Under the pieces are notes generated by a model. It was not told the DNA's origin, ran no database searches, and was given only the letters and a program-made list of their open reading frames with translations. Both the position numbers and the translations under genes were made by a program. DNA of 64,000 bases from Gautieria morchelliformis. Taxonomy: Eukaryota > Basidiomycota > Agaricomycetes > Gomphales > Gomphaceae. Shown here piece by piece: positions 44,961 through 54,853 of the stretch (position 1 is the stretch's first letter; each line of letters begins with the position of its first letter). Location: positions 1-64,000 of the forward strand of contig WHVA01000530.1 of the NCBI GenBank assembly GCA_015179125.1, read 5' to 3'.

Positions 44961-45926
44961 TATAACGAGCCCAGATGGCCCCTCTGTATCCTCGGTTGCC
45001 CGCTTCGCCCGCCTGGGATTGCCGGGGTGTGCTCTGCTGCTTTTCTCTGCACGATGCGTTGGTCTGCGATGGGATGGCTGGGGCTGGTGGGGCTGGCTGG
45101 GGGGTGAGTGTGTTTCTGCGCGGTTTTGCGTCTGCGGGCGGGGTTTCGGTGCTGAAGTGGGGCAAATGCGGAAATGTGCGTGCTTTTCGTCGCTTTGGTC
45201 CGCGGTGGTCTGCGCAAGCGCTCGCTTTGGTCCGCGTGCATTCTTTACTGTGACTTCCGCTCTTTGGGCCGGGACCTCTGTTCTCGACGACGCGGTCCCA
45301 TAGACGGAGGCGCCGCTCAGTGTGGAATTACCCGGCATGGGCTGCTTGCGCGCGCGTTTCTTCTTTGCTGAGGCTTTGGTGCTTTCGTTCTGTGAGACCG
45401 GCCCCGCGGGAGCGCGGGTGGATCCGAGGACCGCATGGACCAGGCACGCCTGCGGGACACGGGTCACGCACCGTGGATGCGCTCTGGGACAGGCCGTGTT
45501 CCCCACGGCTTGCGGCTTGGGGTTCGAGCAGCGTAGTGAGACTTTCTCGGGCCGCCGACCCGTAGCGCGACTTTCTCCGGTCATATAGCACAGGCGGTGC
45601 ATCGCCCTCTGCCCAGGGTGCAGGGCGCGGTCACGGGGCACGAGGCGGTGCCCACTGCGTGCTCCCAGGCGCCGCGCGTGCGTGTCTGCGACGATGCGCA
45701 GCGGGCCACGCAGGACGTGCCGCGCGTGCGTGTCCGCAACGATGCGCAGCCGCCGCACACGTATCCCCGCGCGGCCCCCTTCCAAACGTTCTCGCGATGA
45801 GACCCAATCACGGCCGCGGGGGAGACACAACGGCCGTCGGCTCACGAGGCACCGGGCGCCTCGCGCACTATATGATTGGCGCTCCATGTACTTAGCGAGT
45901 TTAAATGCGGACGGGCGGTGCCGGTG

Positions 45927-45933
45927 TGAGTCA
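45927..45933 (+). promoter_or_regulatory. TGAGTCA, GCN4/AP-1-type site near the bZIP promoter
   Basis: Perfect TGAGTCA about 45 bases before a TATA-like CTTTATAA (about 45974-45981). This is the best-placed candidate for autoregulation of the downstream bZIP gene. Confidence 0.55.
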
Positions 45934-46078
45934 GACTGTGCTTTCCAGCTCCGATAAGCGACGGGTGCTTTTTCTTTATAACCCTCGAGTCACCGCGCGA
46001 TCTCCTGTTTCCCTACACCCATCTGACAGACCCCCCGGCTGCGCACGTCTCCCTGAGCCGTCCGCTGCCCTACCTCGG

Positions 46079-46085
46079 TGAGTCA
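46079..46085 (+). promoter_or_regulatory. TGAGTCA in the leader, overlapping a possible splice donor
   Basis: TGAGTCA is preceded by G, so GTGAGT could equally be the 5' splice site of a leader intron. The same ambiguity applies to GTGAGTCA at 46690, which I use as a donor. Confidence 0.35.
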
Positions 46086-46145
46086 CCTGGAAAACATGCG
46101 TGTCGCCCGCGCGAGCCTGAGCTCGCCCCGTAGTGTACCCCCAGG

Positions 46146-47796
46146 TTGCAGTCCCCTGCGCGACCTGTAGATACTCTTCCCGGCGCCCCCGTTCGCGCGA
46201 CCGACATTTCGCCCCACCAGAACTCCTCTTTGCATCAATACGACCAAGATGTCGTTCGCGAACTAAGTATTCCGCCCGACTCCTCCAGTCCGTCAGCAAA
46301 CACCCGTTCTCTGCACCCCCACTCAAATGGCTTCCCTACCACCCGTCCACCCGCAGGCCCGCCCTCGCACTACCCCACCAGCCCGCTCCCGCACCATGTC
46401 TCGCTAGCGCCCCCGCCGCACACCCGTCCTCGGACACAGTCAGTTCCCGTAACCCAGCCCAGCCTCTTCGCACACCATGGCCTCCCCGTGTCTCTCCCGC
46501 CCCACCCCCGCACCACGTTCTACAACACCCAGCCCCCCCAGATACCACCCCCCGAGCCCGTCCCCGAAGCCGACAACATAGTCTCCTACTTTGACTCCCT
46601 GCTCCGCGGATCGTATTCCTCCATGTTGTCAGCCAAACCAGAACCAGAAAACCCCGTCTCGAGCTGTGCGTCCGGCTCCCCGTCCGGAGGTGAGTCATTT
46701 TCCCGTGCATCGCCGTGCGCTGCCTCAGCCGACGTGTGTCCCTCTGCCCCCGCGTGCGCTGCGCTGCCCTGCCACGCGTAGCCGAACTCACCCTCGGCGA
46801 CATGCTGCGCCAGGACTACCTCGACACGCACCCGTACGATGAGTTCCTCACGTCCCCGCTCCTCCAGGACGACTCCCCGGAGGAGACCCCGTTCCTCGCG
46901 ACCCCCGGCGAGGACACGTGGACCTCCCCCATGGTCGACGCCGCCGATGACTCCTTCGGCTTCGGCGAGATGCCGCTCTTCGGGGCCGTCGTCAAGCGTG
47001 CCGATGCGGCGGAGCCCCAGCCGAAGCAGGTCGAGTCACTCAACATGCTCCAGCTGCTGCAGCTGTACACCCCGAGCACACTGCCCCGCCGTCGTTCGAT
47101 CCCTCAAAAGCGGACGCCGCGCCGCGCGCGGGGGAGCCGCCCGTTATGTATGTCTTCCCCCCCACCCCTGCGCTCGCGCCCATGTCGTTATATAATGAGC
47201 CCCGCCGCCCGTCGACGCTCCCCCTTGCGCCGGCGTCCGCCGCCGCCACCACCACCACCACCACCACCACCACCATCGCACCCTCCGCCACTGCCTCCAC
47301 ATCCACATCCACCAGCGCCTCCGCACCCGCCGCATCCTCGTCCACGTCCGCCCAGCCGCGCCCCACGAAGCCCCTGCCCACCGGCACGCGCCGCAACATC
47401 ACCCCCGCGGAGCTCCTCCCGCTCGACGCGCCCACGCAGCACAGGCAGTACGTCACCCCCTCCGCGACGTCCCGCAAAGCGCTCCCCGCCGCCTTCGCTA
47501 AAGGCAAGAAGCGCGCGCGCTCCGAGGTGGACGGCGGTCCCGGTCTCGATGCCGACGCCTCGGCTTCCATGGGCGATGACCCCACGTCTGTGAGCGCGGA
47601 CCCGGAGACGCAGGAGGCGATCGAGGCGAAGCGGCGGCAGAACACGCTGGCGGCGCGCAGGAGCCGGCAACGGAAGCTCGCGCACGTGCGGGTGCTGGAG
47701 GAGAGCGTGGAGCGTATGACGGCGGATCGCGATATGTGGATGGCGCGGGCGTACGGCGCGGAGGACAAGTTGCGCGCGAACGGCCTCGAGCCGTGA
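46146..47796 (+). CDS. bZIP transcription factor, GCN4/Cpc1-like
   Basis: Exons 46146-46689, 46782-46997 and 47063-47796 keep frame (497 codons if the start is 46146). Introns begin GTGAGT (46690) and GTGCCG (46998) and end TAG and CAG. The C-terminus is a clear bZIP: basic region EAKRRQNTLAARRSRQRKL with the N-x7-R DNA-contact pattern, then a short zipper (VRVLEESVERMTADRDMWMA). Acidic/hydrophobic segments upstream (LRQDYLDTHPYDEFLTSPLL, DSFGFGEMPLFG) look like activation domains. A Thr/Ser/Ala-rich run follows. By family it would bind TGASTCA and control amino-acid biosynthesis genes in the nucleus. The 5' end is unresolved: an alternative start at 46327 with an extra intron is possible, and short upstream frames occur at 46096-46170 and 46249-46266 (MSFAN), reminiscent of translational control of GCN4 homologues. 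Confidence 0.8.
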
Positions 47797-48535
47797 CCGC
47801 TCCCCCACCAACGCCCACGTTTTGCTTTGAATCATCCAGAATCCCGATCGCGATCGCAAGAGTTCCAGCGCAGCCACTTCTTGAATCCAGTCCCAGAAAC
47901 CAAGTCTATTTTTTTGTTTTTTCCTCAGGTGCTCCGTGTAGATTAATTCCACCCCACCCCCACCCCTAGTCCCCAGTCCCATTCCCCATCCCCATCCCAT
48001 TCCCCCCACCAATTGTTAGGACACCTGCCCCCCCAGCCCAGGCCCCCTTTGCTTTCCCGTGCGCACGCACGCGCCCCTCTCACAGTCTCACAGTAGTTCA
48101 CAGTTATACCATCTAGTCTAAGAGGAAGAATTTCATACAAGTACGAGGCGTGTGAGAATCAGAAATATAAAGTATACGATTTTTCGTTTTTTGGTGTTTT
48201 TGTTTTTTTAAGTGTTGTGACGGAGCTTGAATTTACGTGTATGTAGTTTGCAAGTTTACGCGAATAAATATGGAAAAGGCGTTTTGTTAACAGTGGAATT
48301 GGAATTCATGCGGGCGTGGTTGTTTTTCCTCCCGGCGTTATTATATTAGGTATGTTTGTACTTAATTCCCGATGGCTAGCGCGACGATAAGAGCTCTTGC
48401 GTTATTTTACAAACCTGTAAATCTGGTGTAAATTTGTGCTTACCCCAAGACTTACCAGCACTTCTGTATGCATAGTATAATAGCATGCGTAGACATTGCT
48501 GCTAGCTACTTTTTACTGTTAACGGCAAGCTTGTA
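47797..48535 (+). other. 3' UTR and downstream spacer of the bZIP gene
   Basis: Turns from C-rich to A/T-rich, with a T-rich tract (48180-48215) and AATAAA at 48262-48267 that could direct polyadenylation. No gene is seen. Confidence 0.4.
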
Positions 48536-48539
48536 TGTA

Positions 48540-49500
48540 TGCTCACCTCTGGCGCGAACCGCCCGGTACCTCGGCGGCTTTCAATGTGACGGACGGAAGT
48601 GACCGTGCGGGCTGTGCTGAATATTCCTCCAACATCGTCTTGCTGCATGGACGCGAACATACCTGTACCCGGATGGACACTACCGGACGCAGTTCATGCT
48701 TCAGTCAGCTTGGGGAGCTGAGGAGCTTAGGACGAAGCTTCCGTCCTCTGACTATTTGAAGCGCACCCCCCAACAGTACAGTACACTTCCCGCTGGTGGG
48801 CCACGAGTGCCGTAGCGGCCTCTGTGCGGATGGCGATAGACACCGTGCACGCGCACGGACCGTTCACTCCCCCTAGGCGCAGGCTCAGAAGCAGCGACTC
48901 CTAAACAGGTCTGGAAGGGCGAGCGGTCGGGGTACTGTAGCGGTAGCCCCCTCACGAGACCTTTCGTCGGGTCGAAACCGCTACATACACACCCGTCTCC
49001 CCTGGCAACCCTCTTCCCTACCAGCGGAAGCCCAGTCCTGGGAGACGGCTGTCTGCGGTAGGTGCACAGGTTGTGGTGCGCTCTGTTGGACGCAGCGACC
49101 CGCGGCTTCGCTCGCAGGTAGCATAGCTAAATTCCTGCCTCTCGCTTGCCGCATCGCACCACCACTGCGTGGCATGAATGCCCGCGCTCCTGCACGGGAC
49201 ACGCAACTCGCTCGACTCGGGCGCCGCCGCGGCTGCTTCCACGGCGCTCGCGCGTCCCCACGCGCGCTCCAGCACAACACGTATGCGCAGCCACGCACTC
49301 AGGGTCCTCCCGCGCACGCCCCACACGCACACGCGCCGCTGCGTAGGCCGTTTCGGTGGAGGCTGCTCGGTGTGGGGGTCGTCGTGGTGTGCGTCGCCGT
49401 GTGGGCGATGGGCCCGCGGGTGTTGTTGGGGCAGGTGCGGCTAGGTGTGTGGTGTCCGTTCTGTGTGTGCGTGCGTGCGTACGTGCGTGGCTGATGGAAG
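48540..49500 (+). pseudogene. partial duplicate of the GDPase gene 5' end
   Basis: 48540-48665 and 49135-49500 match the region upstream of and including exon 1 of the GDPase gene (51210-51760): the GGTACCTCGG, GTGACGGA.GGAAGTGACCG and GGGCTGTGCTGA block, then the start codon region at 49178 (MPALLHGTRNSLDS), the RRPFRWRLLGVGVVVVCV membrane segment, and the start of intron 1. About 0.47 kb of unrelated DNA sits between the two blocks. A frameshift separates the start from the membrane segment, and no downstream exon follows, so it is a dead 5' fragment. Confidence 0.85.
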
Positions 49501-49634
49501 GCAGTGCCTGTGTCCTATGGCCTCTAGTCCGATGTTTCGTGGCGTTCTTCAATTTGGCTCGCCTTGAACAATTTCTGGGCCCAACGGCTGTCCGGGTTTC
49601 ACTAATCTAATACGTTCGTTTACTCGCCCCCGTG

Positions 49635-50870
49635 ATGTCGTTCGCCGACCTCTTCCTCAACAATCTCCCGCTGCGGCGCTGCCGTCCCTCCCATCCTACC
49701 TTACTCACTATGAGCTGGGCCCTACCCCGCTTTCTACATGGTCCTCCGTGACCGCGGCCCCCGTAGCATATCCCATGGTCATCTTTGGCTCATGCGCTCT
49801 CGCCAAGCTCTCAAAACGACTGCTCTTTTCCAGCTCCATAATATAGTCCTCAGTTCAGGCAGGCTCCTTTTACTCGTGTTAATTGTCGAAGAGATTGCTT
49901 GCGCCCATAGTTTCCAGACACGGCCTATTCGATGGGATCTGCGCAAAAGATGCATGGGCACCGGTAAGTCCGCAGTCATTGTCTAGCCTACATGGTCTCA
50001 TTCGTGCACACAGCGGCTCGAGTTTTACTACGTGGTCAACTATTATATCAATATCTGGAACTACTCGATACCATTTTATTAGTCCTCAAGAAGAAACCTT
50101 TGGGTGGGATATTCCGTACAAAACTCTTCGATTCTACCTCTCACCGGACATAAGCTTTTTTACATGTTTTCCATCATTCCGCCACGGCCTTACTCTGTTA
50201 CACTCAACGGAATGGGAGACCCAGCGTGGTGTGTACCATATCGTGCTTCTTATCCGTGTCCTTATTTTCTGTCAAGTCCTGGGTGCCCATCACGCTCAAC
50301 CGTACTGTTCACGTTACGATGTGTATGTCGCATCTTGTTCTGTATTTGATGTGTACTGACACCTGTCTAGATTATTGTTACTATGCAACCCCCGGTGGTC
50401 GTACGATCTGGGTTCGCTCGACGACTGGTCTGTGCTTTGTGAGAACTGACCTTGCGGACAGTGGAAGAAGTATCTTACGTCAATGCAAATCACGCAATTT
50501 ATCATCGACCTTTGCGTCGGCTATTTCGTAAGCACGTATCTTGTTCTTCAGCGTTCGCATCGTCCTTTTTCTTTCTTCGTCTTCGGACCTTTCCATCCAC
50601 ATATCTCTTACGCACACTCCCCCACATTCCCCCCCACCGCCCACGTCATTGTGTAAAACGAATCACTAATATCTTTCCCTCTCGTGCGTTGATCGTTTCA
50701 ATACAGTCCGCACCCCTGCAGGGTACTCGTACTTTCCAAGAATACCGAACCCAGGTCCATGCTCAGGATCCGAGGGCAATGTCGTTTTTGGCTGTAGCTT
50801 GCTCACTAGCTACCTGTTCCTGTTCATTTCGCGAACGGACACGCTTATAGTGCGGCGAATGGAAACGCCA
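49635..50870 (+). pseudogene. ELO-family very-long-chain fatty acid elongase pseudogene
   Basis: In order the plus strand encodes MSFADLFLNNLP, LPSYLTHYELGPTPLSTWSS, LFQLHNIVLSSG, SRHGLFDGICAKDAWAP, RLEFYYVVNYYI, YLELLDTILLVLKKKPL, AFLHVFHHSATALLCYTQR (catalytic HxxHH box), SWVPITLN, YYATPGGRTIW, WKKYLTSMQITQFIIDLCVG and CSGSEGNVVFGCSLLTSYLF. Introns with good signals remain at 49964-50013, 50104-50154, 50229-50276, 50323-50370 and 50412-50461, so this is an unprocessed copy. The frame is broken near 49670, 49810, 49905, 50050 (YYI/YLELL, one base) and after 50525, and the usual C-terminal tail is lost. The family makes very-long-chain acyl-CoA in the ER. An intact copy elsewhere is likely. 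Confidence 0.88.
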
Positions 50871-51013
50871 CACCGTATGTTTTTATGGCCTTTGGTGCAT
50901 TTCCACTGATCGCTTTGTGGCATCATAGTGACTTCAGGCGGGGTAAGTAATATCATAGGGATGACCCGGGATGCCTGGATGCACGACCTACATAGACACG
51001 TTTGCCGGCCCAC

Positions 51014-51060
51014 AAAAGCGCAGCGGCCAAGTGGGACTCCCACTTGGCCGCTGCGTTTTT
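51014..51060. repeat. near-perfect 23-bp-stem palindrome
   Basis: CGCAGCGGCCAAGTGGGA (51019-51036) and its exact reverse complement (51038-51055) are separated by one base. The stem extends by one G.T and four A.T pairs to 51014-51060. It lies between the elongase pseudogene and the GDPase gene. No function is evident. Confidence 0.9.
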
Positions 51061-51404
51061 GAGCGCTTTCATATTGTCATGTCCTACCACTCGCTTGACG
51101 CCTCGTATTACTGATTAATATTGTACCATATGAATAAGTGCTATGATCGAGATATAGATTACTTGTCTTGATGCTTTGGGATTAATGGTCAACTGCTGAG
51201 CATTTGGACACCCATCTGCGAACCGTCGCCCGCCGGTACCTCGGTGGGGCGCCGGCAACACCCCGCCGTGACCCTGACCCTGGCGAAGTAAGAGTAATGT
51301 GACGGAAGTGACCGGTGTGAGTGGGCGCGGGCTGTGCTGATTCCCAGTTGCACGTTGTATTGCTGCTTCTCGCTTGTCGCATTGCACCACCGCGCGTGGA
51401 ATGA

Positions 51405-53473
51405 ATGACCGCGCTCCTGGACGGGGCACGCAACTCGCTCGACTCCGCCGCGGCTTCCACGGCGCTCGCCCGTCCCCATACGCACGCCCGCTCCACCACC
51501 ACCAGCACAACACGCATGCGCAGCCACGCACTCAGCGTCCTTCCCCGCCTTGCACGGCACGACGACGCCCCACACGCACACGCGCACGCGCCGCTGCGCC
51601 GGCCGTTTCGGTGGAGGCTGCTCGGTGTGGGGGTCGTTGTGGTGTGCGTCGTCGTGTGGGCGATGGGCCCCCGGGTGTTGTTGGGGAAGGTGCGGCCAGG
51701 TGAGTGGTGTCTGTCCTGTGTGCTGTCGCGTGCGTGCGTGGCTGATAGAAAGGCAGGGCCGGCGCATTTTGATTTTGAGGAGGAGATGAAAAAGGGGGGC
51801 GGGACATACCCAACCCCGCCAGAGACATACCCACCCACACAGCCAGAACCAGAGAAATACCCAGAGCCAGCCCCCGCCCCGCCGGAGCCAGACACAGACA
51901 GCCCTGCGCGCCCCCCCGGCGCGCCCCCCGCGCCGCCTACCTTCGCCACCGACCCCGACCCCTCCAAATCCGTGCACTGCACCGCGCCCTACGCGCCCTC
52001 CTCCCCGCTCGTGCAGTGGGCGCTCATGCTCGACGCCGGCTCCACCGGCTCGCGCATCCACGTCTACAAGTTCAACAACTGCGGCGCCGCGCCGCAGTAC
52101 GAGTACGAGGTGTTCCGCAAGGTCACGCCGGGGCTGTCGGCGTTTGAGGGGGACGCGGAGGGCGCGGCGAGGAGCTTGGATGAGCTGATGGAGGAGGCAG
52201 TGGGCGCGGTGCCGGAGGGGGCGAGGGGGTGTGCGCCCGTGGCGGTGAGGGCGACGGCGGGGCTGAGGGTGCTGGGGGCGGAGAAGAGCAGCGAGATATT
52301 GAGGGCGGTGCGGGCGAGGCTCGAGACGAGGTACCCGTTCCCCGTGGCGAAGGAGGATGGGGTGACGATCATGGACGGGAAGGACGAGGGTAAGCCGTGC
52401 CGCCATGCACATGCACGCGAGGAGTTGACAACGTATTCGACAGGTGTCTATGCGTGGATCACCGCGAACTACCTCCTCGACACGCTCCGCGCGACGACGC
52501 CGGGCCCGGGCCCGAGCTACGCCGTCCTCGACCTCGGCGGCGCGTCCACCCAGATCGCGTTCGAGCCCGCCGGCGCCGCCACGGACGCGGGCGCGCACGC
52601 GCACCGCGTCGTGTTCGGCGGGCGCACGCACGTGCTGTACCAGCACTCGTACCTCGGGTACGGGCTCATGCATGCGCGGAAGCGCGTGCACCGGCTTGTG
52701 GAGTTTATGTATGAGGCGCGCGGAGGGGAGGGCGGGGGCGAGGAAGAGGGGGAGGTCGCGAACCCGTGTTTGGCGCGGGACACGGCGCGCACGGTCGAGC
52801 TCGAGGACCCGCTGCGCACCGTGCGCATGGTGGGCGCGGACGTGGGCGGGCTCGCGGCGTGCCGCCGCGTCGTGGAGCTCGTCCTCGCGAAGGATGCGTG
52901 CGTGCCCCGCATTCCGTCGCTCGCTGCTTATGCTTACTGAACGTCCTTACTTATATTTTTTCGATTCTGATTACTTTGCCGCACAGGTCCTGCCCCGTTG
53001 CGCCCTGCTCGTTCGCCGGGGTGTACCAGCCCGCGATGCACGACGCGTTCCCCGCGAGCGCGGGGCACGTGCTCCTCCTGTCCTACTTCTACGACCGCCT
53101 CGCGCCGCTCCTCCCCGCGGGCACCACGACGCTCCCCCTCGCCACCATCGCCACGCTCGCCGAGCGCGTCTGCGCCGGCGCCGAGGCGTGGGCCGAGCAC
53201 TGGGGGCCCGGTGCTCCCGCTGACGATGGCGGAAACGCCGCTGAGGACGCGGAGCACGCCGCGGCCGCGATGGAGGAGCTGCGCGGGCGCCCGGAGTACT
53301 GCCTCGACCTCACGTTCATGCACGCGCTGCTCGGCGTCGGGTACGGGCTCGCGCCGGAGCGGGAGGTGCGCATCGCGAAGCAGGTGGCGGGCACGGAGAT
53401 GGGGTGGTGTTTGGGCGCGGCGATTGCGATGGTGGAGGGGGCGGGGGAGGGGTTGGCGGGGTGTGCTGCGTGA
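51405..53473 (+). CDS. GDA1: GDA1/CD39-family nucleoside diphosphatase (Golgi GDPase type)
   Basis: Exons 51405-51699, 51757-52389, 52444-52897 and 52987-53473 keep frame and give 622 residues. A ~70-residue cytosolic tail is followed by one membrane segment (RWRLLGVGVVVVCVVVWAM), a Pro-rich stem (PPETYPPTQPEPEKYPEPAP), then the apyrase conserved regions: ACR1 LDAGSTGSRIHVYKF, ACR2 PVAVRATAGLR, ACR3 DEGVYAWITANYLLD, ACR4 VLDLGGASTQIAFEP and ACR5 YQHSYLGYG. This is the type II topology of yeast Gda1, which converts GDP to GMP in the Golgi lumen so that GDP-mannose import can continue. The C-terminal domain (CSFAGVYQPAMHDAFPASAG, EMGWCLGAAIAMVEG) is complete. Introns are GTGAGT...CAG (57 nt), GTAAGC...CAG (54 nt) and GTGCGT...CAG (89 nt). 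A partial duplicate of its 5' end lies 2.2 kb upstream. Confidence 0.92.
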
Positions 53474-54529
53474 GGCGAGGGGCGTGGGGGGAGTATGTAG
53501 AGGTTTTTTTGTTTTTTTATTGTAGATGGGGGGATATACCGTATATACCGTATATATTTATTTCGTGGGACACACCGGGGGGTGAACATCGTTACTACAG
53601 TGAGTGTTATGTAGTGTAGGTGCGTGTAGAAAGAACGTTAACGACGCGCGCGGAGGCGTGCGTCTGTGCGCCGTTTCCATACCCATTGCCCGCTGTACGC
53701 CCCGCACACCGCACACCGCAAACCCCTCATCATAGGACCTGGAATCCCTATCCCTACCCTGCAGCGGGCCAACTCGGCGACCGTGCTGCGGATATGCCGC
53801 CCGTGCGCAACAGGACGGCGCGGACGTGCGCCACTGGCAGCCACGCCGCGCCGCCATCCCATCGTAGCTCTAAGCGTATCAGGTGTCCACGCTGTCAAGG
53901 CGGGGCGGCATGGGTCTTGAGGGGTGCGTGCATGCGGGGTTTACGGCGCAGGGTGAGTATGGGGAGGGGTGGGGAAGAGCATGAACGCGGGGCCACAAGG
54001 AGGGGCATGGGGTGCAGATTAATCGGACGGCAGCGCATGAGGGCGCCGAGGCCGATATCACTCCTCACGTCGCCCTCGGACGCCACACCGCGCCGCATGC
54101 ATCTTCTTTCATCGTCTTCACGCTCCACGCTTCATCACCAGGATGGGTCGTGGGTTCTTTGTGAGATTGTCCCGTGGAGGGTTTCGTGGGGGTTTTGATG
54201 GCTTCCTGGTTTGGAGGCGGCTGTTTCGCAGAGGGTTGCGTTTGGCTTTTGCGTGAGGGTTGGTTGGCAAGGGGGACGATAAAGGGTGGGATCGGTCGTA
54301 CCCCGCGTTGAACGCACCAAGCAGACCTGACGCCCTCTTCACATGGCGGCCTACCCCAAAGGTACCGTGAGAGGTGTACGTAACTGAAATATTCTGAGCT
54401 TCACGCACGGGCACGGAGTCTTTATAGAACGAGTCTCTCGACCGTGGTTGCTTATGGTCCTATCCCCAGTACGATGGATGAAGTATGGTTTTGGAGATCA
54501 TGTCACAGTGCCGGCCTCTGGGAACGAGT
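53474..54529. other. intergenic, GC-rich, no gene recognised
   Basis: T-rich tract at 53505-53520 and TATATACCGTATATACCGTATATA (53534-53560 region) follow the GDPase stop and may include its 3' end. Open frames at 53620-54414 on both strands resemble no family. Confidence 0.35.
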
Positions 54530-54718
54530 TTATTTTATGGATTTTGTTGGACGGTTACTCTAGACGACGTTTTACAATGACTGTTATATCGCAGAGGACG
54601 ACGGTGTATTGCCCCAAGCCAGAACTAAACATAATAGAGAAATCTAGTGCATACTGTGCATAGTACGGATGTATAGAACGCTGAGCTAAAGTGCTGCGTG
54701 AAGGAGGGTCTTTTAGTG
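54530..54718 (-). repeat. dispersed ~190-bp repeat, copy 2
   Basis: Same-orientation homologue of 41335-41525, with a 12-base insertion (CTAAACATAATA region). It lies 135 bases upstream of the NLR-like gene start, so it may contribute to that promoter. Confidence 0.75.
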
Positions 54719-54853
54719 TGAACGATCCCCACCCTTCATGTACCTTTGGGGTAGGCCGCCACAGGTCGTGTCTTCTTATTCCCACGTTCTCGCAGCAACG
54801 GTTGCCTCGCACTGCCTCCTTTCCCAGAGACCACGCTGACCTCTAACTCCTGC

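Noticed and set aside
44883-45887. 334-codon minus-strand frame rich in Arg, Ala and Pro
   Set aside because: GC-rich upstream region of the bZIP gene; no domain recognised, and an internal near-repeat (RIVADTHAR) follows a DNA repeat. Not enough support for a gene.
47188-48012. 274-codon minus-strand frame with long glycine runs
   Set aside because: Antisense of the Thr/Ser/Ala-coding run (ACC/ACG repeats) of the bZIP gene.
51189-52691. 500-codon minus-strand open frame
   Set aside because: Antisense of the GDPase gene in very GC-rich coding DNA, where stop codons are rare in other frames. The sense frame has all apyrase motifs.
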